64,000 nucleotides of DNA, taken from NCBI RefSeq assembly GCF_028389875.1, contig NC_084670.1, positions 37,537,333 to 37,601,332 on the forward strand, read 5' to 3'. The position numbers and the translations under genes are program-made. Source of the DNA: Rhea pennata. Taxonomy: Eukaryota > Chordata > Aves > Rheiformes > Rheidae. This document shows positions 13,205 through 26,422 of this stretch, in pieces; positions within the stretch are counted from its first letter, which is position 1, and each line of letters opens with the position of its first letter. The notes beneath the pieces were generated by a model, which did not search any database, was not told the DNA's origin, and was given only the letters and a program-made list of their open reading frames with translations.

Positions 13205-16200
13205 TGCGTCACAATCTCTGCATCACAAACATTCTGTCGCGTCACAATCTATTGCCTCACAAACATTTTATCGCGTCACATTCTATCGCATCACAAACAT
13301 TCTATCGCGTCACAAACATTCTATCACGTCAATAAATATTCTATCGCTTCACATCCTATGGCGTCACATTCTATTGCGTCACAAACATTCTATCACGTCG
13401 CATTCTAACACGTCGAAACCATTCTATCGCGTCACATTCTCTGGCGTCACATTCTATCGCATCAGAAGCATTGTATTGAGTCACATTCTATCGCGTAAAA
13501 ACCATTCTATCGCGTCACAATCTATGCATCACAAACATTCTATCGCGTCACATTCTATGCCATCACAAACATTCTATCGCTTCACATTCTATCATGTCAC
13601 ATTCTATCGCATCACAAACATTCTATCCCGTCACATTCTATCGCATCACAAACATTCTATTACGTCACATTCTATCGCATCACATTCTGTCGCGTCACAC
13701 ACATTCCATCGAGTCACATTCTATCGCGTCACATTCTATTGCGTTACATTCTATTGTGTCACATTCTATCGCGTCACAAACATTCTATTGCGTCACATTC
13801 TATGCCGTCACAAACATTCTATCGTGTCACATTCTATTGCATTACATTCTATCGTATCACATTCTATCGCGTCACAAACATTCTGCCATGTCACAATCTA
13901 TTTGCTCACAAAGATTTTATCACATCACATTCTATCGTGTCACATTCTATCGCGTCACAACCATTCTGTCACGTCACAATCTATTGCCCAACAAACATTT
14001 CATTGCGTAACATTCTACCGCATCACGAACATTCTATCGCGTCACAAACATTCTATCGCATCACAAACATTCTATCACGTCAATAAATATTCTATCGCGT
14101 CACATTCTATGGCGTCAAATTCTATCGCGCCATAAACATTCTATCGCCTCACATTCTATGCCATCACAAATATTCTATTACGTCACATTCTATCGCGTCA
14201 CATTCTATCGCCTCACAAACATTCTATTGCGTCACATTCTATCGCGTCACAACCATTCTGTCACGTCACAATCTATTGCCTAAGAATCTTTTTATTGCGT
14301 AAGATTCTATCGCATCACGAACATTTTATCGCATCACAAACATTCTATCACATCAATAAATATTCTATCGCGTCACATTCTATGCCGTCACAAATATTCT
14401 ATCGCGTCACATTCTATCGCGTCACATTCTATCGCCTCACAAACATTCTATCGCGTCACATTCTATCGCGTCACAAACATTCTATCGCGTCAAGTTCTAT
14501 GCCGTCACAAACACACTTTCGCATCACATTCTATCACGTCACATTCTATCGCATCACAAACATTCTATCACGTCACATTCTGTCGCGTCACAAACATTCT
14601 ATCGTGTCACATTCTATCGCGTAACAAACATTCTATTGTGTCACAATCTATGCCATCACAAACATTCTATCGCGTCACATTCTATGGCGTCACAAACATT
14701 CTATCGCCTCACGTTCTATCGCATCACATTCTATCGCATCACAAACATTCGATTACGTCACATTCTATAGCATCATAAACATTCTATCACGTCACAAACA
14801 TTCCATCACGTCAATAAATATTCTATCACGTCACATTCTATCGCGTTACATTCTATCGCGTCACAAACATTCTGTCGCGTCACATTCTATTGCGTTACAT
14901 TCTATCGTGTCAAATTCTATCGCGCCACAAACATTCTATCGCGTCACAATCTCTGCATCACAAACATTCTGTCGCGTCACAATCTATTGCCTCACAAACA
15001 TTTTATCGCGTCACATTCTATCGCATCACAAACATTCTATCGCGTCACAAACATTCTATCACGTCAATAAATATTCTATCGCTTCACATCCTATGGCGTC
15101 ACATTCTATTGCGTCACAAACATTCTATCACGTCGCATTCTAACACGTCGAAACCATTCTATCGCGTCATTCTCTGGCGTCACATTCTATCGCATCAGAA
15201 GCATTGTATTGAGTCACATTCTATCGCGTAAAAACCATTCTATCGCGTCACAATCTATGCATCACAAACATTCTATCGCGTCACATTCTATGCCCTCACA
15301 AACATTCTATAGCTTCACATTCTATCATGTCACATTCTATCGCATCACAAACATTCTATCGCGTCACATTCTATGGCGTCACAAACATTCTATCGCGTCA
15401 CATTCTATCGCATCACAAACATTCTATTACGTCACATTCTATCGCATCACATTCTGTCGCGTCACACACATTCCATCGCGTCACATTCTATCGCGTCACA
15501 TTCTATTGCATTACATTCTATTGTGTCACATTCTATCGCGTCACAAACATTCTATCGCGTCACATTCTATGCCGTCACAAACATTCTATCGTGTCACATT
15601 CTATTGCATTACATTCTATCGTATCACATTCTATCGCATCACAAACATTCTGCCATGTCACAATCTATTTGCTCACAAAGATTTTATCACGTCAAATTCT
15701 ATCGTGTCACATTCTATCGCGTCACAACCATTCTGTCACGTCACAATCTATTGCCCAACAAACATTTCATTGCGTCACATTCTATTGCATCACGAACATT
15801 CTATCCCGTCACATTCTATCGCATCACAGACATTCTATCGCGTCACAAACATTCTATCACGTCAATAAATATTCTATCGCGTCACATTCTATGGCGTCAC
15901 ATTCTATCGCGCCATAAACATTCTATCGCGTCACATTCTATGCCATCACAAATATTCTATTACGTCACATTCTATCGCGTCACATTCTATTGCCTCACAA
16001 ACATTCTATCGCGTCACATTCTATCGCGTCAAAACCATTCTATCGCGTCAAGTTCTATGCCGTCACACTCTTTCGCGTCACATTCTATCACGTCACATTC
16101 TATCGCATCACAAACATTCTATCGCGTCACATTCTATTGCGTCACAAACATTCTATCGTGTCACATTCTATTGCATTACATTCTATCGTGTCATATTCTA

Positions 16201-16350
16201 TCGCGTCACAACCATTCTGTCACGTCACAATCTATTGCCTAAGAAACTTTTTATTGCGTAAGATACTATCGCATCACGAACATTCTATCGCATCACAAAC
16301 ATTCTATCACATCAATAAATATTCTATCGCGTCACATTCTATGCCGTCAC
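13205..16350 (+). repeat. Direct duplication inside the satellite (~1.7 kb offset)
   Basis: The variant-monomer order at ~13,205-14,400 recurs at ~14,941-16,350. Shared rare variants anchor it: cttcacatcctatggcg (13,346 and 15,082), aacacgtcgaaaccattc, and agattttatcac after tctatttgctcac. The copies differ by whole-monomer insertions and losses, for example an extra 34 bp (A+B) near 15,360, so the offset drifts from ~1,735 to ~1,780 bp. This is an older duplication than the 3.1 kb repeat to its right. Confidence 0.75.
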
Positions 16351-19300
16351 AAATATTCTATCGCGTCACATTCTATCGCGTCACATTCTATCGCCTCACA
16401 AACATTCTATCGCGTCACATTCTATCGCGTCACAAACATTCTATCGCGTCAAGTTCTATGCCGTCACAAACACTCTTTCGCGTCACATTCTATCACGTCA
16501 CATTCTATCGCATCACAAACATTCTATTGCGTCACACTCTATGCCATCACAAACATTCTATCACGTCACATTCTATCGCGTCACATTCTATCGCGTCACA
16601 AACATTCTATCGCGTCACATTCTATTGCGTTATATTCTATCGTGTCAAATTCTATCGCGCCACAAACATTCTATCGCGTCACAATCTCTGCATCACAAAC
16701 ATTCTATCGCGTCACAATCTATTGCATCACAAGCATTTTATCGCGTCACATTCTATCGCATCACAAACATTCTATCGTGTCACAAACATTCTATCACGTC
16801 AATAAATATTCTATCGCGTCACATGCTATGGCTTCACATTCTATTGCGTCACAAACATTCTATCACGTCACATTCTATCGCGTCACAAACATTCTATGGC
16901 GTCACATTCTATGGCGTCACAAACATTCTATCGCCTCACATTCCATTGCGTCACATTCTATCGCATCACAAAAATTCTATCGCATCACATTCTATCGCGT
17001 CATATTCTATTGCGTGACATTCTACCTGGTCACATTCTATGGCGTCATATTCTATCGCGTTACAAACATTCTATAGCGTCACATTCTTTCGTGTCACAAA
17101 AATTCTATCGCGTCACATTCTCTCGCATCTCATTCACGACCATTCTGTCACGTCACATTCTATCACGTCACAAACATTCTATCGCACCTAAATGTTCTAT
17201 CACGTCACATTCAATCGCGTTACAAACATTCTATCACGTCACTTTCTATTGCATCACGTTCTATCGCGTCACATTCTATCGCGTCACATTCTATCGCGTT
17301 ACATTCTATCGTGTCAAATTCTATCGCGCTACAAACATTCTATCGCGTCACAATCTCTGCATCACAAACATTCTGTCGCGTCACAGTCTATTACCTCACA
17401 AACATTTTATCGCATCACATTCTATCGCGTCACGAACATTCTACCCCGTCACATTCTATCGCATCACAAACATTCTATCGCGTCACAAACATTCTATCAC
17501 GTCAATAAATATTCTATTGCGTCACATCCTATGGCGTCACATTCTATTGCGTCACAAACATTCTATCACGTCACATTCTAACACGTCAAAACCATTCTAT
17601 CGCGTCACATTCTCTGGCGTCACATTCTATCGCATCACATTCTATCGCATCACAAACATTCTATCGCATCACATTCTATCGCGTCACATTCTATCGCATC
17701 ACAAACATTCTATTCGGTCACATTCTATCGCGTCACATTCTATTGCGTTACATTCTATTGTGTCAAATTCTATCGCATCACAAACATTCTATTGCGTCAC
17801 AATCTATGCCATCACAAACATTCTATCGCGTTACATTCTGTCGCGTCACAAACATTCCATCGCGTCACATTCTATCGCATCACATTCTATTGCGTTACAT
17901 TCTATTGTGTCAAATTCTATCGCATCACAAACATTCTATTGCGTCACAATCTATGCCATCACAAACATTCTATCACGTGACATTCTATCGCGTCACAAAC
18001 ATTCTATGGCGTCACATTCTATCGCGTCACAAACATTCTATCGCCTCACATTCTATCGCGTCACATTCTATCGCATCACAAACATTCTATTCGGTCACAT
18101 TCTATCGCATCACGTTCTATTGCGTTACATTCTATTGTGTCACATTCTATCGCATCACAAACATCTATTGCGTCACAATCTATGCCATCACAAAGATTAT
18201 ATCGCGTCACATTCTATGGTGTCACAAACATTCTATTACGTCACATTCTATCGCATCACATTCTATCGCATCACAAACATTCTATCGCATCACATTCTAT
18301 CGTGTCACATTCTATTGCGTTACATTGTATCGTGTCACATTCTATCGTATCACAAACATTCTATCACGACGCAATCTATGCATCACAAACATTCTATCGC
18401 GTCACATTCAATGGCGTCACATTCTAACACGTCAAAAACATTCTATCGCGTCACATTATCTGGCGTCACATTCTATCACATCACAAGCATTGTATTGCGT
18501 CACATTCTATCGCGTCACGTGCCTACACTTGAATGTGACGTGATATTCACGTGCCTATCGTGACGCACATTCTATCGCGTCACATTCCACTGCGTGACAT
18601 TCTATCTCGACACATTCTATAGCGTCACATTCTATCACATCATAATCTGTCGCATCACAGATATTCTATCCTGTCACATTCTATCCCGTCACATTCTGTG
18701 ACGTCACAAACGTTCTATCGCATCACATTCTATGCCGTCACAAACATTCTATCGCGTCACAAAAAATTCTATCGCGTCACATTCTCTCGCATCGCATTCT
18801 ATCGCGTCACAAACATTCTGTCACGTGACATTCTATCACGTCACAAACATTCTATCGTGTCACAGGCGTTCTATCTTGTCAGAAATATTCTGTCGCATCA
18901 CAAACATTCTATAACGCCACATTCTATCGCATTACATTCAGTTGCGTCACAAACATTCAATCGCTTAACATTCTAAGGCATCACATTCTGTCGCGTCACA
19001 TTCTATTACGTGACATTCTACCTGGTCACATTCTATGGCGTCATATTCTATCGCGTCACAAACATTCTATAGCGTCACATTCTATCTCATTACAAACATT
19101 CTATCGCATCACAAACATTCTATCACGTCAATAAATATTCTATCGCGTCACATTCTATCGCGTCACATTCTATTGCGTCACAAACATTCTATCACGTCAC
19201 ATTCTCACACGTCAAAAACATTCTATCGCGTCACATTCTCTGGCGTCATATTCTATCGCATCACAAGCATTGTATTGAGTCACATTCTATCGCGTAAAAA

Positions 19301-19479
19301 CCATTCTATCGTGTCACAATCTATGCATCACAAACATTCTATCGCGTCACATTCTGTCGTGTCACAAACATTCTATCGCGTCACAAACATTCTATCACGT
19401 CAATAAATATTCTATCGCGTCACATTCTATGGCGTCAAATTCTATCGCGTCATAAACATTCTATCGCATCACATTCTAT

Positions 19480-22469
19480 CGCATCACAAACATTCTATCG
19501 CGTCACAATCTATGCCGTCACAAACACTCTTTCGCGTTACATTCTATCTCGTCACATTCTATCGCATCACAAACATTCTATCGCGTCACATTCTGTTGCG
19601 TCACAAACATTCTATCGCGTCACATTCTATCGCGTCACATTCTATCGCGTCACATTCTATTGCGTCACATTCTATGGCGTCACATTGTATTGCCTCACAA
19701 ACATTCTATCACGTCACATTCTAACATGTCAAAAACATTCTATCGAGTCACATTCTCTGGCGTCACATTCTATCGCATCACAAGCATTGTATTGAGTCAC
19801 ATTCTATCGCGTAAAAACCATCCTATCGCGTCACAATCTCTGCATCACAAACATTCTATCGTGTCACATTCTACGCTGTCACAAACACTCTATCGCATCA
19901 CATTCTATGCCGTCACAAATATTCTATCGCATCACATTCTATCGCATCACATTCTATCGCATCACAAACATTGTATTACGTCACATTCTATCGCATGACA
20001 TTCTGTTGCGACACTAACATTCTATCGCGTTACATTCTATCGCGTCACGTTCTATCGCGTCACGTTCTATCGTGTCACGTTCTATTGCGTTACATTCTAT
20101 CGCGTCACAAACATTCTATTGCGTCACAATCTATGCCATCACAAACATTCTATCGTGTCACATTCTATTGCATTACATTCTATCGTGTCACATTCTATCG
20201 CGTCACAAACATTCTATCACGTCACAATCTATTTGCTCACAAAAAATTTATCACGTCACATTCTATCCCGTCACATTCTATCTCATCACAAACATTCTAT
20301 CGCGTCACAAACATTCTATCACGTCAATAAATATTCTATCGCGTCACATTCTATGGCGTCAAATTCTATCGCGTCATAAACATTCTATCGCGTCACATTC
20401 TATGCCGTCACAAATATTCTATCACGTAACATTCTATCGCGCCACATTCTATCGCGTCACATTCTATTGCGTTACATTCTATCGTGTCACATTCTATCGC
20501 ATCACAAACATTCTATTGCGTCACAATCTATGCCATCACAAACATTCTATCGCGTCACATTCTATGGCATCACAAACATTCTATCACGTCACATTCTATC
20601 GCGTCACAAACATTCTATGGCGTCACATTCTATGGCGTCACAAACATTCTATCGCCTCACATTCTGTCGCGTCACATTCTATTGCGTTACATTCTATCGT
20701 GTCAAATTCTATCGCGCCACAAACATTCTATCGTGTCACAATCTCTGCATCACAAACATTCTGTCGCGTCACAATCTATTGCCTAACAAACATTTTATCG
20801 CGTCACATTCTATCGCGTCACGAACATTCTATCCCGTCACATTCTATCTCATCACAAACATTCTATCGCGTCACAAACATTCTATCACGTCTATAAATAT
20901 TCTATCGCATCACATTCTATGGCGTCAGAAACATTCCATCGGGTCACAATCCATGCATCACAAACATTCTATTGTGTCACATTCTTTCGCGTCACATTCT
21001 ATCTCGTCACAAACATTCTATCGCGTCACAAAGATTTTATTGTCTCAAATTCTATTGCATCACATTCTATCGCGTCATATTCTATCGCGTTACAAACATT
21101 CTATCACGTCACATTCTATGCCGTCAGAAAAATTTTAGCGCATCACACTCTATCGCGTTGAATTTTATAGCGTCAGAAACATTCTATCGCATCACATTCT
21201 ATTGCATCACAAACATTCTTTCGCGTCACATTTTATTGCGTCAAATTCTTTCGTGTCACATTCTATTGCATCACATTCTATCGCGTCACATTCTATAGCG
21301 TCACTAATATTCTGTCACGTCACATTCTATCGCGTCAAAAACATTCTATCGCGTCACATTCTGAGAAGTCACTTTCTATCACATCAGAAACATTCTATTG
21401 CGTCACAGTCTGTCGCGTAACAAACATTCTATCGCGTCACATTCTATCGCCTCACATTCTATGCCGTCAAAAACATTCGATCGCGTCACAATCTATGCAT
21501 CACAAACATTCTATCGCGTCACAAAGATTTTATCGTGTCACATTCTATTGCGTCACATTCCATCGCGTCACATTCTATAGCGTCACGAATATTCTGTCAC
21601 GTCACATTCTATCGCGTCACAAACATTCTATCGCATCACATTCTATCGCTTACATTCTATCGCGTCACAAACATTCTACCGTGTCTTATTCTATGCCATC
21701 ACAAATGTTCTATCGCGTCACATTCTATTGCATCACATTCTATCCTGGCACAAACATTCTATCGCATCACATTCTATCCTGTCACATTCTGTCGCATCAG
21801 AAACATTCTATTGTGTCACATCCTGTCACGTCACAAAGATTCCATTGCGTCACAATCTATGCATCACAAAAATTCTATGGCGTCACATTCTATCGCGTTA
21901 CATTCTATCATGTCACAAACATTGTATCGCTTCACATTCTGTGGCATCACATTCTGTCGCGTCACAAACATTCTATTACGTCACATTCTATCGCGTCACA
22001 TTCTATCGCGTCACGAACATTCTATCGCGTCACATTCTGTCGCGTCACAAAAATGCTATCGCGTCTCATTATATGTCGTTACAAACATGCTATCATTTCG
22101 CATTCTATCACGTTAAAAACATTCTATCGCGTCACATTCTGTGGCGTCACTTTCTATCACATCACAAGTATTCTATTGCGTGACATTCTATTTTGTCACA
22201 AACATTCTATCACGTAACAATCTATGCATCACAAACATTCTATCGCATCACATTCTATCGCGTCACATTCTATCGCATCAGAAACATTCTATCGCGTCAC
22301 ATTCTATGCCGTCGCATATTATTGTATCCGATACATTCTATTGCGTCACATTCCATCGCGTCACATTCTACCGCGTGACATTCTATCCTGTCACAAATAT
22401 TCTATCACGTCACATTCTATCGCGTCACATTCTATGCCGTCACAAACATTCTATCGCGTCACATTCTAT
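19480..22469 (+). repeat. Satellite higher-order repeat, copy 1
   Basis: First copy of a ~3.1 kb higher-order unit. Compared with copy 2 it matches from ~19,480, with gains and losses of whole monomers in its first ~900 bp (offset drifting from 2,990 to 3,130). It then matches nearly base for base from ~20,340 at offset 3,130. From ~20,900 the match to copy 2 runs at offset 3,953, because copy 2 contains an extra internal duplication of 823 bp. Confidence 0.85.
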
Positions 22470-25400
22470 CGCATCACAAACATTCTATCGCGTCACAATC
22501 TATGCCGTCACAAACACTCTTTCGCGTCACATTCTATCTCGTCACATTCTATCGCATCACAAACATTCTATCGCGTCACATTCTGTTGCGTCACAAACAT
22601 TCTATCGCGTCACATTCTATTGCGTCACATTCTATGGCGTCACATTGTATTGCCTCACAAACATTCTATCACGTCACATTCTAACATGTCAAAAACATTC
22701 TATCGCGTCACATTCTATCGCGTCACATTCTATCGCATCACAAGCATTGCATTGAGTCACATTCTATCGCGTAAAAACCATCCTATCGCGTCACAATCTC
22801 TGCATCACAAACATTCTATCGCGTCACATTCTATGCTGTCACAAACACTCTATCGCATCACATTCTATGCCATCACAAGCATTCTATCGCGTCACATTCT
22901 ATCGCGTCACAAACATTCTATGGCGTCACATTCTATGCCGTCACAAATATTCTATCGCATCACATTCTATCGCATCACATTCTATCGCATCACAAACATT
23001 GTATTACGTCACATTCTATCGCATGACATTCTGTTGCGACACTAACATTCTATCGCGTTACATTCTATCGCGTCACGTTCTATCGCGTCACGTTCTATCG
23101 TGTCACGTTCTATTGCGTTACATTCTATCGCGTCACAAACATTCTATTGCGTCACATTCTATGCCATCACAAACATTCTATCGTGTCACATTCTATTGCA
23201 TTACATTCTATCGTGTCACATTCTATCGCGTCACAAACATTCTATCACGTCACAATCTATTTGCTCACAAAAAATTTATCACGTCACATTCTATCGTGTC
23301 ACATTCTATCGCGTCACAACCATTCTGTCACGTCACAATCTATTGCCTAACAAACATTTTATTGCGTAACATTCTATCGCATCACGAACATTCTATCCCG
23401 TCATATTCTATCCCATCACAAACATTCTATCGCGTCACAAACATTCTATCACGTCAATAAATATTCTATCGCGTCACATTCTATGGCGTCACATTCTATC
23501 GCGTCATAAACATTCTATCGCGTCACATTCTATGCCGTCACAAATATTCTATCACGTAACATTCTATCGTGCCACATTCTATCGCGTCACATTCTATTGC
23601 GTTACATTCTATCGTGTCACATTCTATCGCATCACAAACATTCTATTGCGTCACAATCTATGCCATCACAAACATTCTATCGCGTCACATTCTATGGCAT
23701 CACAAACATTCTATCACGTCACATTCTATCGCGTCACAAACATTCTGTGGCGTCACATTCTATGGCGTCACAAACATTCTATCGCCTCACATTCTGTCGC
23801 GTCACATTCTATTGCGTTACATTCTACCGTGTCAAATTCTATCGCGCCACAAACATTCTATCGTGTCACAATCTCTGCATCACAAACATTCTGTCGCGTC
23901 ACAATCTATTGCCTAACAAACATTTTATCGCGTCACATTCTATCGCGTCACGAACATTCTATCCCGTCACATTCTATCTCATCACAAACATTCTATCACG
24001 TCTATAAATATTCTATCGCATCACATTCTATGGCGTCAGAAACATTCCATCGGGTCACAATCCATGCATCACAAACATTCTATTGTGTCACATTCTTTCG
24101 CGTCACATTCTATCTCGTCACAAACATTCTATCGCGTCACAACCATTCTGTCACGTCACAATCTATTGCCTAACAAACATTTTATTGCGTAACATTCTAT
24201 CGCATCACGAACATTCTATCCCGTCATATTCTATCCCATCACAAACATTCTATCGCGTCACAAACATTCTATCACGTCAATAAATATTCTATCGCGTCAC
24301 ATTCTATGGCGTCACATTCTATCGCGTCATAAACATTCTATCGCGTCACATTCTATGCCGTCACAAATATTCTATCACGTAACATTCTATCGTGCCACAT
24401 TCTATCACGTCACATTCTATTGCGTTACATTCTATCGTGTCACATTCTATCGCATCACAAACATTCTATTGCGTCACAATCTATGCCATCACAAACATTC
24501 TATCGCGTCACATTCTATGGCATCACAAACATTCTATCACATCACATTCTATCGCGTCACAAACATTCTATGGCGTCACATTCTATGGCGTCACAAACAT
24601 TCTATCGCCTCACATTCTGTCACGTCACATTCTATTGCGTTACATTCTACCGTGTCAAATTCTATCGCGCCACAAACATTCTATCGTGTCACAATCTCTG
24701 CATCACAAACATTCTGTCGCGTCACAATCTATTGCCTAACAAACATTTTATCGCGTCACATTCTATCGCGTCACGAACATTCTATCCCGTCACATTCTAT
24801 CTCATCACAAACATTCTATCGCGTCACAAACATTCTATCACGTCTATAAATATTCTATCGCATCACATTCTATGGCGTCAGAAACATTCCATCGGGTCAC
24901 AATCCATGCATCACAAACATTCTATTGTGTCACATTCTTTCGCGTCACATTCTATCTCGTCACAAACATTCTATCGCGTCACAAAGATTTTATTGTCTCA
25001 AATTCTATTGCATCACATTCTATCGCGTCATATTCTATCGCGTTACAAACATTCTATCACGTCACATTCTATGCCGTCAGAAAAATTTTAGCGCATCACA
25101 CTCTATCGCGTTGAATTTTATAGCGTCAGAAACATTCTATCGCATCACATTCTATTGCATCACAAACATTCTTTCGCGTCACATTTTATTGCGTCAAATT
25201 CTTTCGTGTCACATTCTATTGCATCACATTCTATCGCGTCACATTCTATAGCGTCACTAATATTCTGTCACGTCACATTCTATCGCGTCAAAAACATTCT
25301 ATCGCGTCACATTCTGAGAAGTCACTTTCTATCACATCAGAAACATTCTATTGCGTCACAGTCTGTCGCGTAACAAACATTCTATCGCGTCACATTCTAT

Positions 25401-26422
25401 CGCCTCACATTCTATGCCGTCAAAAACATTCGATCGCGTCACAATCTATGCATCACAAACATTCTATCGCGTCACAAAGATTTTATCGTGTCACATTCCA
25501 TTGCGTCACATTCCATCGCGTCACATTCTATAGCGTCACGAATATTCTGTCACGTCACATTCTATCGCGTCACAAACATTCTATCGCATCACATTCTATC
25601 GCTTACATTCTATCGCGTCACAAACATTCTACCGTGTCTTATTCTATGCCATCACAAATGTTCTATCGCGTCACATTCTATTGCATCACATTCTATCCTG
25701 GCACAAACATTCTATCGCATCACATTCTATCCTGTCACATTCTGTCGCATCAGAAACATTCTATTGTGTCACATCCTGTCACGTCACAAAGATTCCATTG
25801 CGTCACAATCTATGCATCACAAAAATTCTATGGCGTCACATTCTATCGCGTTACATTCTATCATGTCACAAACATTGTATCGCTTCACATTCTGTGGCAT
25901 CACATTCTGTCGCGTCACAAACATTCTATTACGTCACATTCTATCGCGTCACATTCTATCGCGTCACGAACATTCTATCGCGTCACATTCTGTCGCGTCA
26001 CAAAAATGCTATCGCGTCTCATTATATGTCGTTACAAACATGCTATCATTTCGCATTCTATCACGTTAAAAACATTCTATCGCGTCACATTCTGTGGCGT
26101 CACTTTCTATCACATCACAAGTATTCTATTGCGTGACATTCTATTTTGTCACAAACATTCTATCACGTAACAATCTATGCATCACAAACATTCTATCGCA
26201 TCACATTCTATCGCGTCACATTCTATCGCATCAGAAACATTCTATCGCGTCACATTCTATGCCGTCACATATTATTGTATCCGATACATTCTATTGCGTC
26301 ACATTCCATCGCGTCACATTCTACCGCGTGACATTCTATCCTGTCACAAATATTCTATCACGTCACATTCTATCGCGTCACATTCTATGCCGTCACAAAC
26401 ATTCTATCGCGTCACATTCTAT
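22470..26422 (+). repeat. Satellite higher-order repeat, copy 2 (with internal tandem duplication)
   Basis: Nearly identical to copy 3 at a constant offset of 3,953 bp for ~1 kb, then 3,130 bp after the internal duplicate. Rare variants such as cattctgagaagtcac, tattattgtatccgatac and tttcgcattctatcacg appear once per copy and fix the register. The length excess over the 3,130-bp unit is 823 bp, the size of the internal tandem duplication at 23,318-24,982. Confidence 0.9.
23318..24982 (+). repeat. Tandem duplication of 823/842 bp inside satellite copy 2
   Basis: Unit 1 (23,318-24,140) and unit 2 (24,141-24,982) both begin aaccattctgtcacgtcac. They are nearly identical, except that unit 2 has one extra 19-bp type B monomer near 24,820. 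That monomer is also present in copy 1 (~20,860) and absent in copy 3 (~27,945), so insertions and deletions here happen in whole-monomer steps. Confidence 0.88.
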
